A DNA stretch of 64,000 bases from Heterodera schachtii (Eukaryota; Nematoda; Chromadorea; Rhabditida; Heteroderidae): the NCBI GenBank assembly GCA_023374025.1, contig SIJG01000066.1, positions 186,001 to 250,000 on the forward strand, read 5' to 3'. Each line of letters opens with the position of its first letter. Position 1 is the first letter of the stretch. Positions 11,301 through 21,476 of the stretch are shown here, piece after piece. The position numbers and the translations under genes were made by a program. The notes beneath the pieces were generated by a model that searched no databases, was not told the origin of the DNA, and saw only the letters and a list, made by a program, of their open reading frames with translations.

Positions 11301-12231
11301 AAATATAAACAAAAACTTTCCTATATTTAGGAATAAATTGGTGTTGGGCGGTGTCAACAGAAAGCACGTTCTTAAAATGTAACAAAAATGCCATTTTAAA
11401 AATGCGAAACTATCAGGCATTTAGTCAAGACTCAAGACAGAAATTAGAATTTTGTTAAAATTTCTCCCTCCTCCTCGATTACAAAGATATTTATTAACAA
11501 AAAAAAAATCAGAAATCATTAAAAATTGCTGTAATTTTTGTATCGAAAATCTTATTATTTAAAAAAAAATAAAAGATATATATATATTAATAAAAGTTAA
11601 GCTGTAATAATCTAAAAAAAATTTTATTTAACAACAAAAATGTTTTTATTGACATATTGTTCATCATATGTATAATGATAATTTATGTAATATTCTTTAT
11701 TAATAATGCCTTATGAAATAATTTTAAAAAAATGTGTTGTAAATTTTTCATATTATTGAGTCAAATATTATTTTTTATTATTATATTTTATTTTTCAAAA
11801 ATACATTAATAATAATAATTGTTCAATTTTTAAATTAATTAATATTTTACATTTTTATAAAAGCTTTTTTAGTTAAAAAATTTTTGTAAAAATATTGGGC
11901 TAGTTTTTAGGTGTTATACACTTTTAAAATTTCTATTTGCATGATCTCTGTCTTTTGGAAATATTAAATATAATAATTCAATATACAGTCAGAATTTATT
12001 ATGCTATATTTTCAATGAATTCTTTATTTTTTCAAAAAGTTTTAAAAAAGACCGAAATTTTTGCATTCACGTTTTCTAGCAGTTAAATTAAATTTAATTT
12101 AATGAATAACGATAAATAATTTATCATTAAACTTTATTAATTTTTCAACCCATAATTTAATTTATATTTTAGGTTTTCTTTTAAATTTTTAAAGTCTTTA
12201 AGTCAATTAATTATTATAAATTGTTAATTAT
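8364..12231. other. AT-rich noncoding DNA
   Basis: Long A/T-rich sequence. Short open frames (for example 10109-10315, minus) have only AT-biased residues. A slightly GC-richer patch at about 11335-11420 carries no recognisable feature. Confidence 0.55.
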
Positions 12232-13343
12232 AAAGATTCTTGATTTTTAAATTTTTATGGCTTTTGTAAATTTCTACATGAATAATATAAATTTATAGTT
12301 TTCTAATAAATTTTTTTGTCTTAATCTCTTGTCGAAGGTGATGTTTTTTCCCAATCATCTGGTACTATATAACATCTTTAAATTATAATCAAGACAATTT
12401 TTGAATGCAAATTGTTTTTTACTTTAATTTTTAATTAACACTTAATAATTAATTTATTGTATGATGTTAAAATTGTATTTTATTGTTTTTGTTTTTGGTT
12501 AGTATATAGGATTATTTTTGGTGTAAAATATAGATAATTTAAAATTAAATTGAAGAACTATTTTTTTTATTTTAAAAACATTAAAAATTCAAAAAATGGT
12601 AAGAACGAATTTTATTTCTTGTATTTCGATAAAATTAATTTTTAGATTTTTCAAATAAAAATCAGTTATCCATTTGAATTGAAACCTAAAAGCTATTTTT
12701 ATACCTGAATATTATAATCAAAAAACATTTAATTAACAAAATATCTTGTAAAAACTCACTTTGTAAGCCGAGTATTTACTAAAATATGTAAATAAAATTT
12801 TAAATGTTTATTTTTACAAAAAATACAGCAGGTAATTTAATGGAAGTAATGGAAAATTATAATTTAAAATTGCCTAACAAAAATGCGCCAAATGTAATAC
12901 TGATCTGAACAAGATAATTTTTTATGTGAAATGAATTTAAAAAAAAGCGAAAAATTAATTATTAAATATAAAAGTTAGAAAAATGAATGAAAGGATTAAC
13001 AGCATGTAATTTAATTTTAGAGATTTAAATAGAAAAATTCATAAAGAGAATTTTAAATATAATATACAATTATAAATGGACATAATGAATTGGAAAAAAT
13101 TTAATTAATCTTGTTAAAATAAGTAAATCATGATACCGATGATTGTAAAATGGAGCTATATACTAATAAATCATTGCTAAATAATTTATTATTTAAAATA
13201 AATGTAAGCAATAAAATAGGAAGATATAAATAAATTAACAAAATATAAAATAGAATTCATTTTTCTGATTTATTTAAATTTTATGTTTTATTCAAATTTC
13301 ATAACAAAGTATATTTATTTTAATATTTATTTCTTAATTCTAA
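12232..13343. repeat. right arm of the large inverted duplication
   Basis: Reverse-complement match to 2677-3413. Alignment runs from a TTCTTGATTTTTAAATTTTT block near 12236 to the TTAATTC end near 13340. About 12730-13098 has no counterpart in the left arm and is either an insertion here or a deletion there. The arms share no open frame and no simple terminal inverted repeat was found. Confidence 0.7.
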
Positions 13344-14269
13344 TATAATTATTTTCAAATTTCCGGCTTATAACCGTTTTCCATGTTTAGTAAAAATATT
13401 TTCTATGATTAGATGGTCAATAATAACGAAAGGAACAACAACAAAAAGTGAACATGGAGAAAGTAAAAACAAAATATTAAAAGAATGAAAATATTTAACA
13501 AATTAACACAAAACGAATTATAATTAACGGAAAAACAAAAAATGAAAATGCAAATATCCAATTGAAAACAATTATCAAATATCGGAAAATAAATATAAGA
13601 ACTTTTGAACAATGCAACTATGATTAGTAGAGAAAAGACATGAAATAATAATAATTTTAAAAATGAGAAAATAATCAATTTGTAAATATTTGAAAAAAAT
13701 TAAAAAAAAGCATGAAAATGGGTTAATAAGTAACATGTTTTAATTAATAATATAGCAAACATTGTATTTGATTGCTAAGTCTAAAATTTGTAATAAAAGA
13801 TTTACATATGTAGAAAAAGACGGAAAATATTAATAAATAAACAAAGACTTGATTTATTCTTTATGAAAAAATGAATATCTAAATAAAAATAATTTTAAAT
13901 CATTCAGACACCAAAACAAAAATGTAAATGAAGAAAGGAATCTTAAATATTAAATATAAATTAAAATAAATAAATAAAAACTTAGGAATCTACAAAGATG
14001 GAAAATAAAAACGAATACCAAATTTTAATTTAACCACATAAATTCCTATTATTTATTTCACTTTTTTATTTATTTATTTTCGCTTAATTCAAAATTGATA
14101 AAATAATTTAAACATGGGGACGAGAAGATTTATTTAGAAAAATTTAATTACATTTATTTATTTCAATTATATTAACAAATTAGTTAAAATAATTATTTTC
14201 TTTTTAAATTAATTTATCACAAAGGTTTAATTCATTATTTTTTTATTGTAGAATGACAATTATCAAACA
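13344..14269. other. AT-rich noncoding DNA
   Basis: Nothing supportable. The minus-strand open frame at 13409-13678 is a hydrophobic Phe/Leu/Ile run typical of random AT-rich sequence. Confidence 0.5.
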
Positions 14270-14331
14270 CAATTTGGGTCCATATAAATATTTTTTTGGC
14301 GGTGATTTTTGGCGTCGACGGCCATTGCCCA
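14270..14331 (-). CDS. candidate second (terminal) exon of a minus-strand gene
   Basis: On the minus strand a TTAAATTTTTAG acceptor-like sequence precedes a GC-rich start (TGGGCAATGGCCGTCGACGCC is at the upper size of the patch). Joined to the exon candidate at 15841-15710, both plausible donors there keep an open frame across this patch; a stop follows just downstream, at lower coordinates. One phase gives a basic, Lys/Arg/Pro-rich peptide. The evidence is the acceptor, the local GC rise and phase compatibility only. The implied intron of about 1.4 kb would contain repeat fragments. No protein family is recognised. Confidence 0.22.
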
Positions 14332-14839
14332 CTAAAAATTTAACAAATAGTTGTGAAAATTAAAGGTGCACATAAAATTAAATATTTAACTAGCAATATT
14401 TAAACAAAAATATTTTAAATTAATCTAACAATAAACCATGTAAGGATTTTACAGTTAAAATATGCCACATCAAATAGTGAAAAAATAGAGAATATTATCT
14501 GAAAATTTATAATATTTTTTTTCAAATGTATATTGATCACGATGATTTTAATTAAACTTATTAATCAATAAAGCAATTATTTATCAAGAAAAAATGCCTA
14601 AAGCAAAAACTAAAATATTAAAAAAGTAAAGAATGACGTAACGCTATGAAAGTAGAGAAAATTTCCATCGTCACTATAAGAAATATGGTTAATATCAATA
14701 ATTGCTAATAAATTTTTTTAAAAATAAAAGTACAACTAAATAATAATAAAAGAAATTACATAAACAAATAAATATTAAGATTAAATTATGTTAAAATTTT
14801 TATTCTAAAAATGTTCTTAAATTTGGTAGGACATAAAAA

Positions 14840-14871
14840 ACCGAAAAAAAAACCGACCGATCCGATCTCTA
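14840..14871. mobile_element. truncated hAT-like MITE end
   Basis: CCGAAAAA...ACCGACC followed by GATCCGATCTCTA, a degenerate copy of the GTCCGGTCTCTA terminus seen at 4152, 5195 and 21457. Only about 30 bp remain. Confidence 0.55.
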
Positions 14872-14952
14872 TTGCAAACCACGAGCTCTTATTCTACCAG
14901 TTTTTACCACAAGGTCATGGTCATTTAACCACTACCACGCTCTTATTCTACG

Positions 14953-15110
14953 GGCCCTGACGGGACGGGATCCCGCTTAATTAGATCCCGCGGGATTAAA
15001 TCCGGGATCCCGCCTCGGGATCCGTCCCTAACGTTTTTCCAAAATCTCTGATTGATCAGGATTCGGTCGGGATCCCGAATCGGGATACCTCCCGACGATT
15101 TTGCCACACT
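14953..15110. mobile_element. MITE fragment, TCGGGATCCCG subfamily
   Basis: GACGGGACGGGATCCCG, then repeated GATCCCGCGGGATTAAAT, CCTCGGGATCCGTCCC and GGTCGGGATCCCGAATCGG. In order and sequence this matches the left subterminal region (20284-20450) of the intact element at 20275-21468. The element's terminus and its right half are absent. Confidence 0.7.
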
Positions 15111-15709
15111 AGTTTTCGAACAAATTCGATTTTCTTATTGGGACCTTACAATTTTCAAATATAATCATTTATTTTCAATGGTTTACGCTAACGCATTTTG
15201 GTGCTAAATCGTTTCCTAAAAACCGCCAAGGGGTAGAAAAACAAAAAATGTATAACGTAAAGACAAAGCAGAATATTTGTTGGGGTCCAACTGGGGAAAT
15301 TCCGACCTAATACAGCTTTGGGGATTTAATACTGGGGTCGGAAATATAATTAGGGGAAATATTCGGGAATGCAAAAGTAGGGATCAACAAAGGGAAAAGC
15401 CGAAGAAGTGGCGCGGAGAAATCCGTAGTCCAACGCGCCGAAGTCGAAGCGTGAAAACAGTTTGTTGGTCAAAGCAAATTAGGCGATGTTGGAGAATAAT
15501 TTATTTTTAAAACACGGAGAGAGGAAGACAAAGAAAAGGCGTGGAAATTGATTGAAGAGAAGTGAATTAAAAATTAAAACATAATTGAAGAGGAGGGAAA
15601 TCTGAGTCCAAAGCGAAGTGAATAAAAATGAGAAAATAAATAAAACATAATATAATTTAAATGTAAAATTAACGCTAAAAGGGATCGTTTCGATAAATGG
15701 TCAATTCCA
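15111..15709. other. moderately GC-richer spacer, no confirmed gene
   Basis: Less AT-rich than most of the window. A plus-strand open frame at 15277-15510 is Trp/Arg/Ser-rich with no family resemblance, and the minus strand is pyrimidine-rich. If the minus-strand exon pair at 15841-15710 and 14331-14270 is real, this would be intron. Confidence 0.4.
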
Positions 15710-15841
15710 TCACGTGCCACGCTCCACCGAGACAGTGTCCTCACTGTCGAAAATTCGAACCGCGGCATCCTCCCCCGGCACCATCAGTTGAGCGCCCGCG
15801 AAACGGCGTCGGTTGAGTTGAGCCAGCAGTGCAGTTCTCAT
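15710..15841 (-). CDS. candidate first exon, GC-rich, minus strand
   Basis: ATG at 15841-15839 opens a 43-codon frame to a TGA at 15712-15710. The peptide begins MRTALLAQLNRRRF and continues with an acidic block (DSEDTVSVE). The patch is strikingly GC-rich for this window, a mark of coding sequence in AT-rich genomes. Candidate splice donors lie just before the stop (GAGC|GTGGCA and GCAC|GTGATG), so the frame may continue into another exon. A GC-box-like CCGCCCCCTCCCTC lies about 30-40 bp upstream of the ATG. The function is not recognised, and it could still be a GC-rich repeat. Confidence 0.35.
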   Translation of the reverse strand: MRTALLAQLNRRRFAGAQLMVPGEDAAVRIFDSEDTVSVERGT

Positions 15842-15867
15842 GATGAAACATTCTTAAAGAATTAAAA

Positions 15868-15882
15868 GAGGGAGGGGGCGGT
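15868..15882 (-). promoter_or_regulatory. GC-box-like promoter motif
   Basis: Minus-strand CCGCCCCCTCCCTC directly upstream of the candidate ATG at 15841. It resembles Sp1/KLF-type GC boxes of animal promoters. Support rests on motif and position only. Confidence 0.3.
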
Positions 15883-16816
15883 TGTAATCGGGACTTTGGT
15901 AAAGGCATTCTTTCGGACATTGAAAGATATTTGCTTTTAAGTTTATATAATAACTTTCCGTAAAATTTGGCGGAAAATTAATTGAGAAAAGGCTTGGAGG
16001 TTTTGTTTGATTGACAAAACCATGTTTTTGAACTACATTATTCAAATTTGGGCATGATTGATTCGATTTATATTTGGAATTGACAAATATGCGTTCGGGC
16101 TTCGATTCGGCAAATTTGGGAATTTCGTGGGATTTTTTGGGCTGATTTTTAATCCAAATGTTTGATTGAGAATTGTTTTTTATGATTTTTTAAATCCACG
16201 CCAAATAACTTTTATTCAGAATCAATAATTATTAATAAAAAAATTTATTTAGTATTTATTTAACTTTTTCTTTATCTTTTGTATTAATTTTTGTAAATAT
16301 TTTATTTTTTTCATATTCATTATCAGTTTTGAATTGTTGCTATATAAATGTGTTTTGGAAAAGATGAATTTTGAATTTTTTTGTTCAATTTAATAAACTA
16401 TATGTTTAGATGTTTATTTAAATGGTAAAATAACATTAAAATAATGATTGCAAAATATGATAAAGCATCCTTCTCTAATTATTAAGAATTCGGTTTAATT
16501 CTGATGTTATTTTTGACTGGAAATCTGGTTTGAATCACAAGACATGTAGAACAAGAGCCTATAGAACAATAAAAGTTAGTTTAAAATTAAAAAATCAAAC
16601 TAACCAATTCTAATTAGCGCTAGAAATTGAAAGAAGTAATAAAATTTATATTAAGGACCTTTTTTAAAAAATCAATATGGCATAATTAATTAAATAATTT
16701 ATGAAAAATATAAAACATGAAAAAACAATAAATCTATTTTAAAATTTTAAAAAATGAGTGGAAAGTCTCAAGCTATAGTATTTAAAAAATTAAAAGATGA
16801 TAAAATCTATCAGTCT
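15883..16816. other. noncoding DNA, composition falling from mixed to AT-rich
   Basis: Up to about 16150 the composition is mixed (for example GCGTTCGGGCTTCGATTCGG), then it becomes strongly AT-rich. No open frame or repeat could be supported. Confidence 0.45.
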
Positions 16817-16905
16817 AAATTGTTGAATGAGGAGAGATTAATTTATTAATTTAAATTGGAAAATGAACCAAAATTGTTAATTAATCAAATGATTTTGCAA
16901 TTGTT
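16817..16905 (+). pseudogene. 3' fragment paralogous to the gene at 18161-18791
   Basis: AAATTGTTGAATGAGGAGAGA at 16817-16837 is identical over 21 bases to 18699-18719. After a small insertion the following ATTAATCAAATG...TTTGCAATTG matches 18744-18766. The frame has stops (TTATTAATTTAA), so this is a decayed copy of the gene's last 30 codons or so. It is followed about 90 bp later by a TIR element. Confidence 0.65.
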
Positions 16906-16996
16906 CGCTTTGATCATCGCATTTGGAAAAGATAATTATCAAATGTTTGTCATCATTTATAAATTGTCTTGGATTGGGTTGTCTATTTGGTGTTAG

Positions 16997-17504
16997 GTCG
17001 ATCCAAAAAAAATTCAGTGATTGATTGGTCATTTTCAGGAAGCCGATCGCACCATTTTCGGGGCAAAAAAGTGCCTGATCCGGAATTCGGACTTGCCCGA
17101 TTAAGAACAATTTTTTGTTCAGTTTTTCAAGGGCTATCTCCCAGGCCGGGCCCGGTCCTTGATCCATTCACTTGAAGCTCGTCATGGGTCGGGCACATCT
17201 GCCGGAGGGCCCTCAGCCTCGCCCCCGACCCTGTCGATGGCCAACTCAAGTTAAGCGCGCCGGTACCAGCGGCTTTTTTGTACAGCTCGATGAGCTCTAC
17301 AATCGATGTCAATGGCGTCAGGTTGTGTCTACTAAAAATGGAGAAAATTGTCGAGAAGTGATGCGAAAAATTAAAAAAAATTAAAATGACTTGCGTCCCG
17401 CCGTATATTAGGGTTAACCGGACGGCACCGTGATTTTGTCAATTGAATTATTAAATTTATTAATTTATTTAATTTATCAATCACTGAGTTTTTTTTGGAT
17501 CGAC
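16997..17504. mobile_element. non-autonomous DNA element with 29-bp TIRs
   Basis: The sequence at 16997-17025 (GTCGATCCAAAAAAAA-TCAGTGATTGAT) is the reverse complement of 17476-17504 with one mismatch. A weaker match (TGGTG) extends outward on both sides. The interior is GC-rich at about 17040-17320 (GGCCGGGCCCGGTCC, CCCCGACCCTG) and holds several overlapping chance-like frames, but no transposase. No clear target duplication was found. A captured exon inside cannot be excluded. Confidence 0.7.
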
Positions 17505-18160
17505 TCACCACGTGAAAATATGTCCAAAAAATATGCTGCTGATCATTAATAACTATCGTGAATTTGAAATACACTTAATAATTTCCAGGATTGAAATTCG
17601 TAAAATAATTTCAATATCCTTGGTCCAAAGTTTGATTAAAACCAATATTAAGTTCTGTTTGATTAACTTCCAATTTCTATGAAAGTGTCCAGTTTTCTTT
17701 GATTATGCTTCTTTCTTCTTTTCCTATTTTTAATATTTTTCGATTTGTTTTGCAATTTTTCTTACTATTTTTCTTTGAACTTTTTTAAAATAAAATTTCT
17801 TATTATTAAATGGGTTAATTTAAAAGTTATTTTACTTATACGTCAAATTGACAGCTTTTTTATTATTTATTAAATAATTGCATCAGAATTTAATAATAAT
17901 ATACAAATTCAATTAAGTAAAAAATTGATTTGGATAATTCTACTGATGATCAAACTTCGTTTAAAATGCAGTGTGATTTGCAATATTTTTCATTTTATTC
18001 AATCTTTTATTTCATTTCTTTTTCAAAAAATTCCTTTCGAATAAAATTTTTTTCATATAAATAATGCTTAATTATTAAATTATATACTTTTCTTAAATAT
18101 TTATTTTAAAAAAATAATGCATTTTTTTAAATAAATTATGTTTTTATAAAGAAAAACATA
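17505..18160. other. AT-rich DNA upstream of the secreted-protein-like gene
   Basis: No open frame. It would contain the promoter of the gene starting at 18161, but no specific element can be assigned in A/T-rich sequence. Confidence 0.45.
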
Positions 18161-18791
18161 ATGAAGTTTAATTATGTCTTGATAATCTCCTTTATTATTA
18201 TTATTTTTCTTCAATTTTTAATTCCATTTTCAAATGCAAATCCTTTTGTGAGTTAAAATTTGGGAAAATAATTTTATTAATCCATTTTATAAATTAGGTT
18301 GAGAACAATATGCTAATTGTAGTTATGAAAGGCCATCCGAAAATTCAAATGAGCCAATATTCAAAGCAATAATATGCGGCCCACCTTGGCATTATATATT
18401 ATATGAGAAAGAATTGGCAATGCGACAAAATTGAGGAGGAATTTGAAGAATATGAACGGGCAGAATGTCAAAAATATCGCAAATATTTAGACATTTTGTA
18501 CGAATATTTGAGCAGAGATAGTCCGGAATTTCATCAGTGAATCCAACATTTCTGTTTAAAGACCGAATTGAAATTGAAGGCCCACTAATTTATGCGGTGA
18601 ATTGTCTGGTCAGAATTTCGCAGTTTTATTTTAGAAAAGGGGTGGGACAATATTATGAATATAAATTAAACAAATTGTTCATTAAATATTTTGAACTAAA
18701 ATTGTTGAATGAGGAGAGACTGAATTATGAAAAACAAAGGCCAATTAATCAAATGCTCTTGCAATTGGCAATTGACACAGCAAATGAATAA
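18161..18791 (+). pseudogene. secreted-protein-like gene with one intron, frame-broken
   Basis: Exon 1 (18161-18247) starts with ATG after GAAAAACATA and encodes Met-Lys followed by a long hydrophobic core ending near SNA: a convincing signal peptide. A GTGAGT donor at 18248 and a TTAG acceptor ending at 18297 bound a 50-bp intron. The rest is protein-like but changes frame. One frame runs from 18303 to about 18440 (contains ANCSYERPSENSNEP and a second Cys). Another runs to the TGA at 18538 (contains QCDKIEEEFEEYERAECQK). A third, in the first frame again, runs 18537-18791 and ends IDTANE before TAA; AATAAA follows at 18814. The product would be a Cys- and Glu-rich extracellular protein of about 190 residues. 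No family is recognised. The shifts are either decay or assembly indels. A fragment of a paralogue lies at 16817-16905. Confidence 0.55.
18248..18297 (+). other. candidate 50-bp intron
   Basis: Begins GTGAGT and ends AAATTAG, A/T-rich, placed directly after the signal peptide codons. Reading through it gives an early TAA (18254), so splicing is required for a longer product. Very short introns of this size are common in nematodes. Confidence 0.5.
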
Positions 18792-20266
18792 AAGACGAAC
18801 CATGAAGAGCCAATAAAATAAATGATTTTGACTTTTATTTTTTGACCTCATTTTTTTTAAATACTTTTTTTAACAAAATTTCTTAAATTTTTTTCAGTAT
18901 CTTTAAATGATTAAATTTATTTTTCAATATATAAAATTAATTCAATAAATATTAAAATAAATAATTTAGCTTATAAATTATTTTCGTATGTTTTATTATG
19001 TTTCTTTTAAATTTTAATATTTAAGGAAATGTTGATAGCCTGTGTGTTATAAAATTTGTAAAAAATATTATTTCTTATTTAAGAATTAATGGGATTTATA
19101 AATATTTAAATTTATTTAAATTAAAAGCATTTTATTATGTTTATATATTTTTATAAAAATTAAATTGTCAAAACAAAGAGTTCTCATAAACAAATCACTC
19201 GATTATGTGGAAATAATAAGGATTTGACATAAAAATGAATATATTAAAATATCGATAATTATCTTGGTTAGAAAAACAATTTATTTTCTTTTTCAAATGA
19301 TAACTTCGTTCTTGCAAGAATATTTTCAAAAAAAAATCGCCAAAATATCTGCCAAAATGTACCAAAACCAAAAATCTTTTGTGAGAAAAAGTTAAAAAAT
19401 ACATACATTTAATTCTACTTTAAATAATATTAAATGCTTAATAGAAATTTTCGCCCAAAAATTTTATGATTTAAAATTGATGAATATTATTTTAAGAAAA
19501 AATTAAAATGGTTTATTACATTTTTAAAAGAATTAATTTAATATACCTTTTAAAAAAGAACCTTGGAAAAATATTTCTCCCGGATTGTGAATTTTACCGT
19601 TATCCGTGATCAAATATTTGTTGAAATGATCCCAAAACGTAAAATTTCTACTTTATTTATTAAGGCCCTCATTTTGTCGATCAAATTTGAATTTTTTTAA
19701 GGAAAGATTATTTAAGCTAAAATTTTGGCCTTTAATAGATTATATATTTACATATTTGGAGTTTTTTGTAACTATAATGAGTCTCTGATTACAAAAAAAT
19801 GTTCAGCTGCAATGTTTCTTTTGTCAATAATAAAGTTTATGATTTTCTTGTCTTAATTTAAAGTGCTCATCAGATCTTTTGTGTTTTATTTAATAGATTA
19901 TATTTAAAATCATATTAATTACGCACATGCATTAAAAATATTAAAATTCAATCGGAAGAATTTTATTTTTTGATTTAAATTTTAGATAAATTCGTTCATA
20001 TTTGAAATCCTATTGATTATTATATTATTTTTTTTCCAAAAATAGAATGCTTATTTTTTCATTTTAAATAATAATAATTTTTCTATGATTTTCTTTTTTA
20101 AAACAAGTGATTTTTGATTCTAAATTTGTTCAACCTTTCCTTAATAAAAAATAAACAATTGAGATTCCATAAATTAACTTTTATGAATATTAATATTTTG
20201 TAAGTGTGCATATTGTAAGTATGATTAAATTTCTGTTAATATTAAAATTTGTTTGTATTTTGGACC
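18792..20266. other. AT-rich noncoding DNA
   Basis: After the AATAAA near 18814 there is no supportable gene. The minus-strand open frame at 19195-19404 is Phe-rich and has no recognised domain. Confidence 0.5.
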
Positions 20267-20274
20267 ATTGAAAG
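20267..20274. repeat. 8-bp target site duplication ATTGAAAG (left)
   Basis: Identical to 21469-21476 and directly abuts the TAGAG terminus. T at position 2 and A at position 7 fit the nTnnnnAn preference reported for Ac-type hAT insertions. Confidence 0.85.
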
Positions 20275-20757
20275 TAGAGACCGGACGGGATCGGGATCCC
20301 GCGGGATTTCTTCGGGATCCCGCGGGATTAAATTCGGGATCCCGACCTCGGGATCCGTCCCGAGCGATTTTTTAAATTCATCGGGATTGATCGGGATCGG
20401 GATTTCATTGGGATCCCGAACCGGGATCCATCCCGACCATTTTACCAATCCCGCGGGATTGAAGTCACGATATTTATTTTAAATTAAAAACTAGTGTCAT
20501 TTGCTTATTATTCTGTAAAAAATCCCTTAAAAATCCCAAAAAAATTTCACGGGTCTACAAAATTACACTAAATTTTCAAATTTGACGCAAAAGTTGACCA
20601 TTTTGTGACTTTATTTTTTCAAAAAGGAACCTTCAAAAATTATTTTTTAATTCATAAAATAGTATTCTAAATCTTATTCGGTAGTTTTACGGCACAACGA
20701 TTTCTAAGAATTTTGTCCAAAAACGGAATAAAAATTGTTGTCTATGTATTTTTCCTT

Positions 20758-20775
20758 CGGTGCCTATCGGCACCG
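20758..20775. repeat. short GC hairpin CGGTGCC/GGCACCG
   Basis: A perfect 7-bp stem with a TATC loop, inside the hAT-like element. It is a shortened form of the dispersed CCGGCGG hairpin. Confidence 0.7.
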
Positions 20776-20887
20776 CCAGACCAAAAACCCAATATTTTTC
20801 TTATAAATTAGATCAAAATCACAAAATATGGACAGTTTTAGGATAAATTTCTGTTAACAAATTACACTACAAATTTTCAAAATTTTC

Positions 20888-20913
20888 CCGGCGGCGCCTA
20901 TCGGCACCGCCGG
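20888..20913. repeat. dispersed GC hairpin (CCGGCGG core)
   Basis: CCGGCGGCGCC, loop TATC, GGCACCGCCGG: an 11-bp stem with a single C/A mismatch. It is the best-formed copy of the hairpin shared by several repeat blocks in the window. Confidence 0.85.
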
Positions 20914-21468
20914 CCTCCCCTCCTTGTTCCATAAAAGTTTTTTAAAAAAAATGCACTGCAAAAAAAAATCTTAAAAATCTGATTTTTTCGATTTCGCTTC
21001 TCAAAATTGTTAAAAATAATCATCTGAGGCGAAAATACAAAAATTGGTATTAATTGATTAAATCGTAAAAAACTATTTAAAGCTATGTTGTTAAATGTTC
21101 TAATTTTTGGTCCTAAAATCTGATTTTTTGGGCATGATATTCTAATTTTGAAAAATTTCTAAAAAAGCCTGATATAATTCCAATCCCCATTTTTCTCAAT
21201 CGAATTGATCAATTATAAATAATAGATTAGCATTTGAACAAAACTTGGCATAAAATGTAAAAAAAAATTGGGTTTTAGCAAATCCCGATAATCCCGCGGG
21301 ATCCCGAAAAAAATCTTCGGGATTGATCGGGATCGGGATTCGGTCGGGATCGATCCCGACTCGGGATCCGTCCCGATCGTTTTTCCAAAATGTTCGGGAT
21401 TGGTCGGGATCGGGATTCAGTCGGGATCCCGACTCGGGATCCCTCCGACCCCAGTTGTCCGGTCTCTA

Positions 21469-21476
21469 ATTGAAAG
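21469..21476. repeat. 8-bp target site duplication ATTGAAAG (right)
   Basis: Second copy of the duplication that frames the element at 20275-21468. Confidence 0.85.

Larger units (their letters stand above)
20275..21468. mobile_element. intact non-autonomous hAT-like element (TCGGGATCCCG subfamily)
   Basis: 1194 bp bounded by perfect 12-bp terminal inverted repeats (TAGAGACCGGAC / GTCCGGTCTCTA) and a perfect 8-bp target duplication ATTGAAAG. The TIR fits the hAT consensus YARNG. Each end has about 170 bp of tandem GGGATCCCG / GATCGGGAT units, which form a long potential foldback. The middle is AT-rich and contains two GC hairpins (20758-20775 and 20888-20913). There is no transposase frame, so mobility would need a hAT transposase in trans. 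Fragments of the same subfamily lie at 14953-15110, and the TCGGTTTTT subfamily at 4055-5206 shares the termini. Confidence 0.85.

Noticed and set aside
15277..15510. Plus-strand open frame of 77 codons, Trp/Arg-rich
   Set aside because: No family resemblance, splice context or start context; it lies in a spacer with several competing frames.
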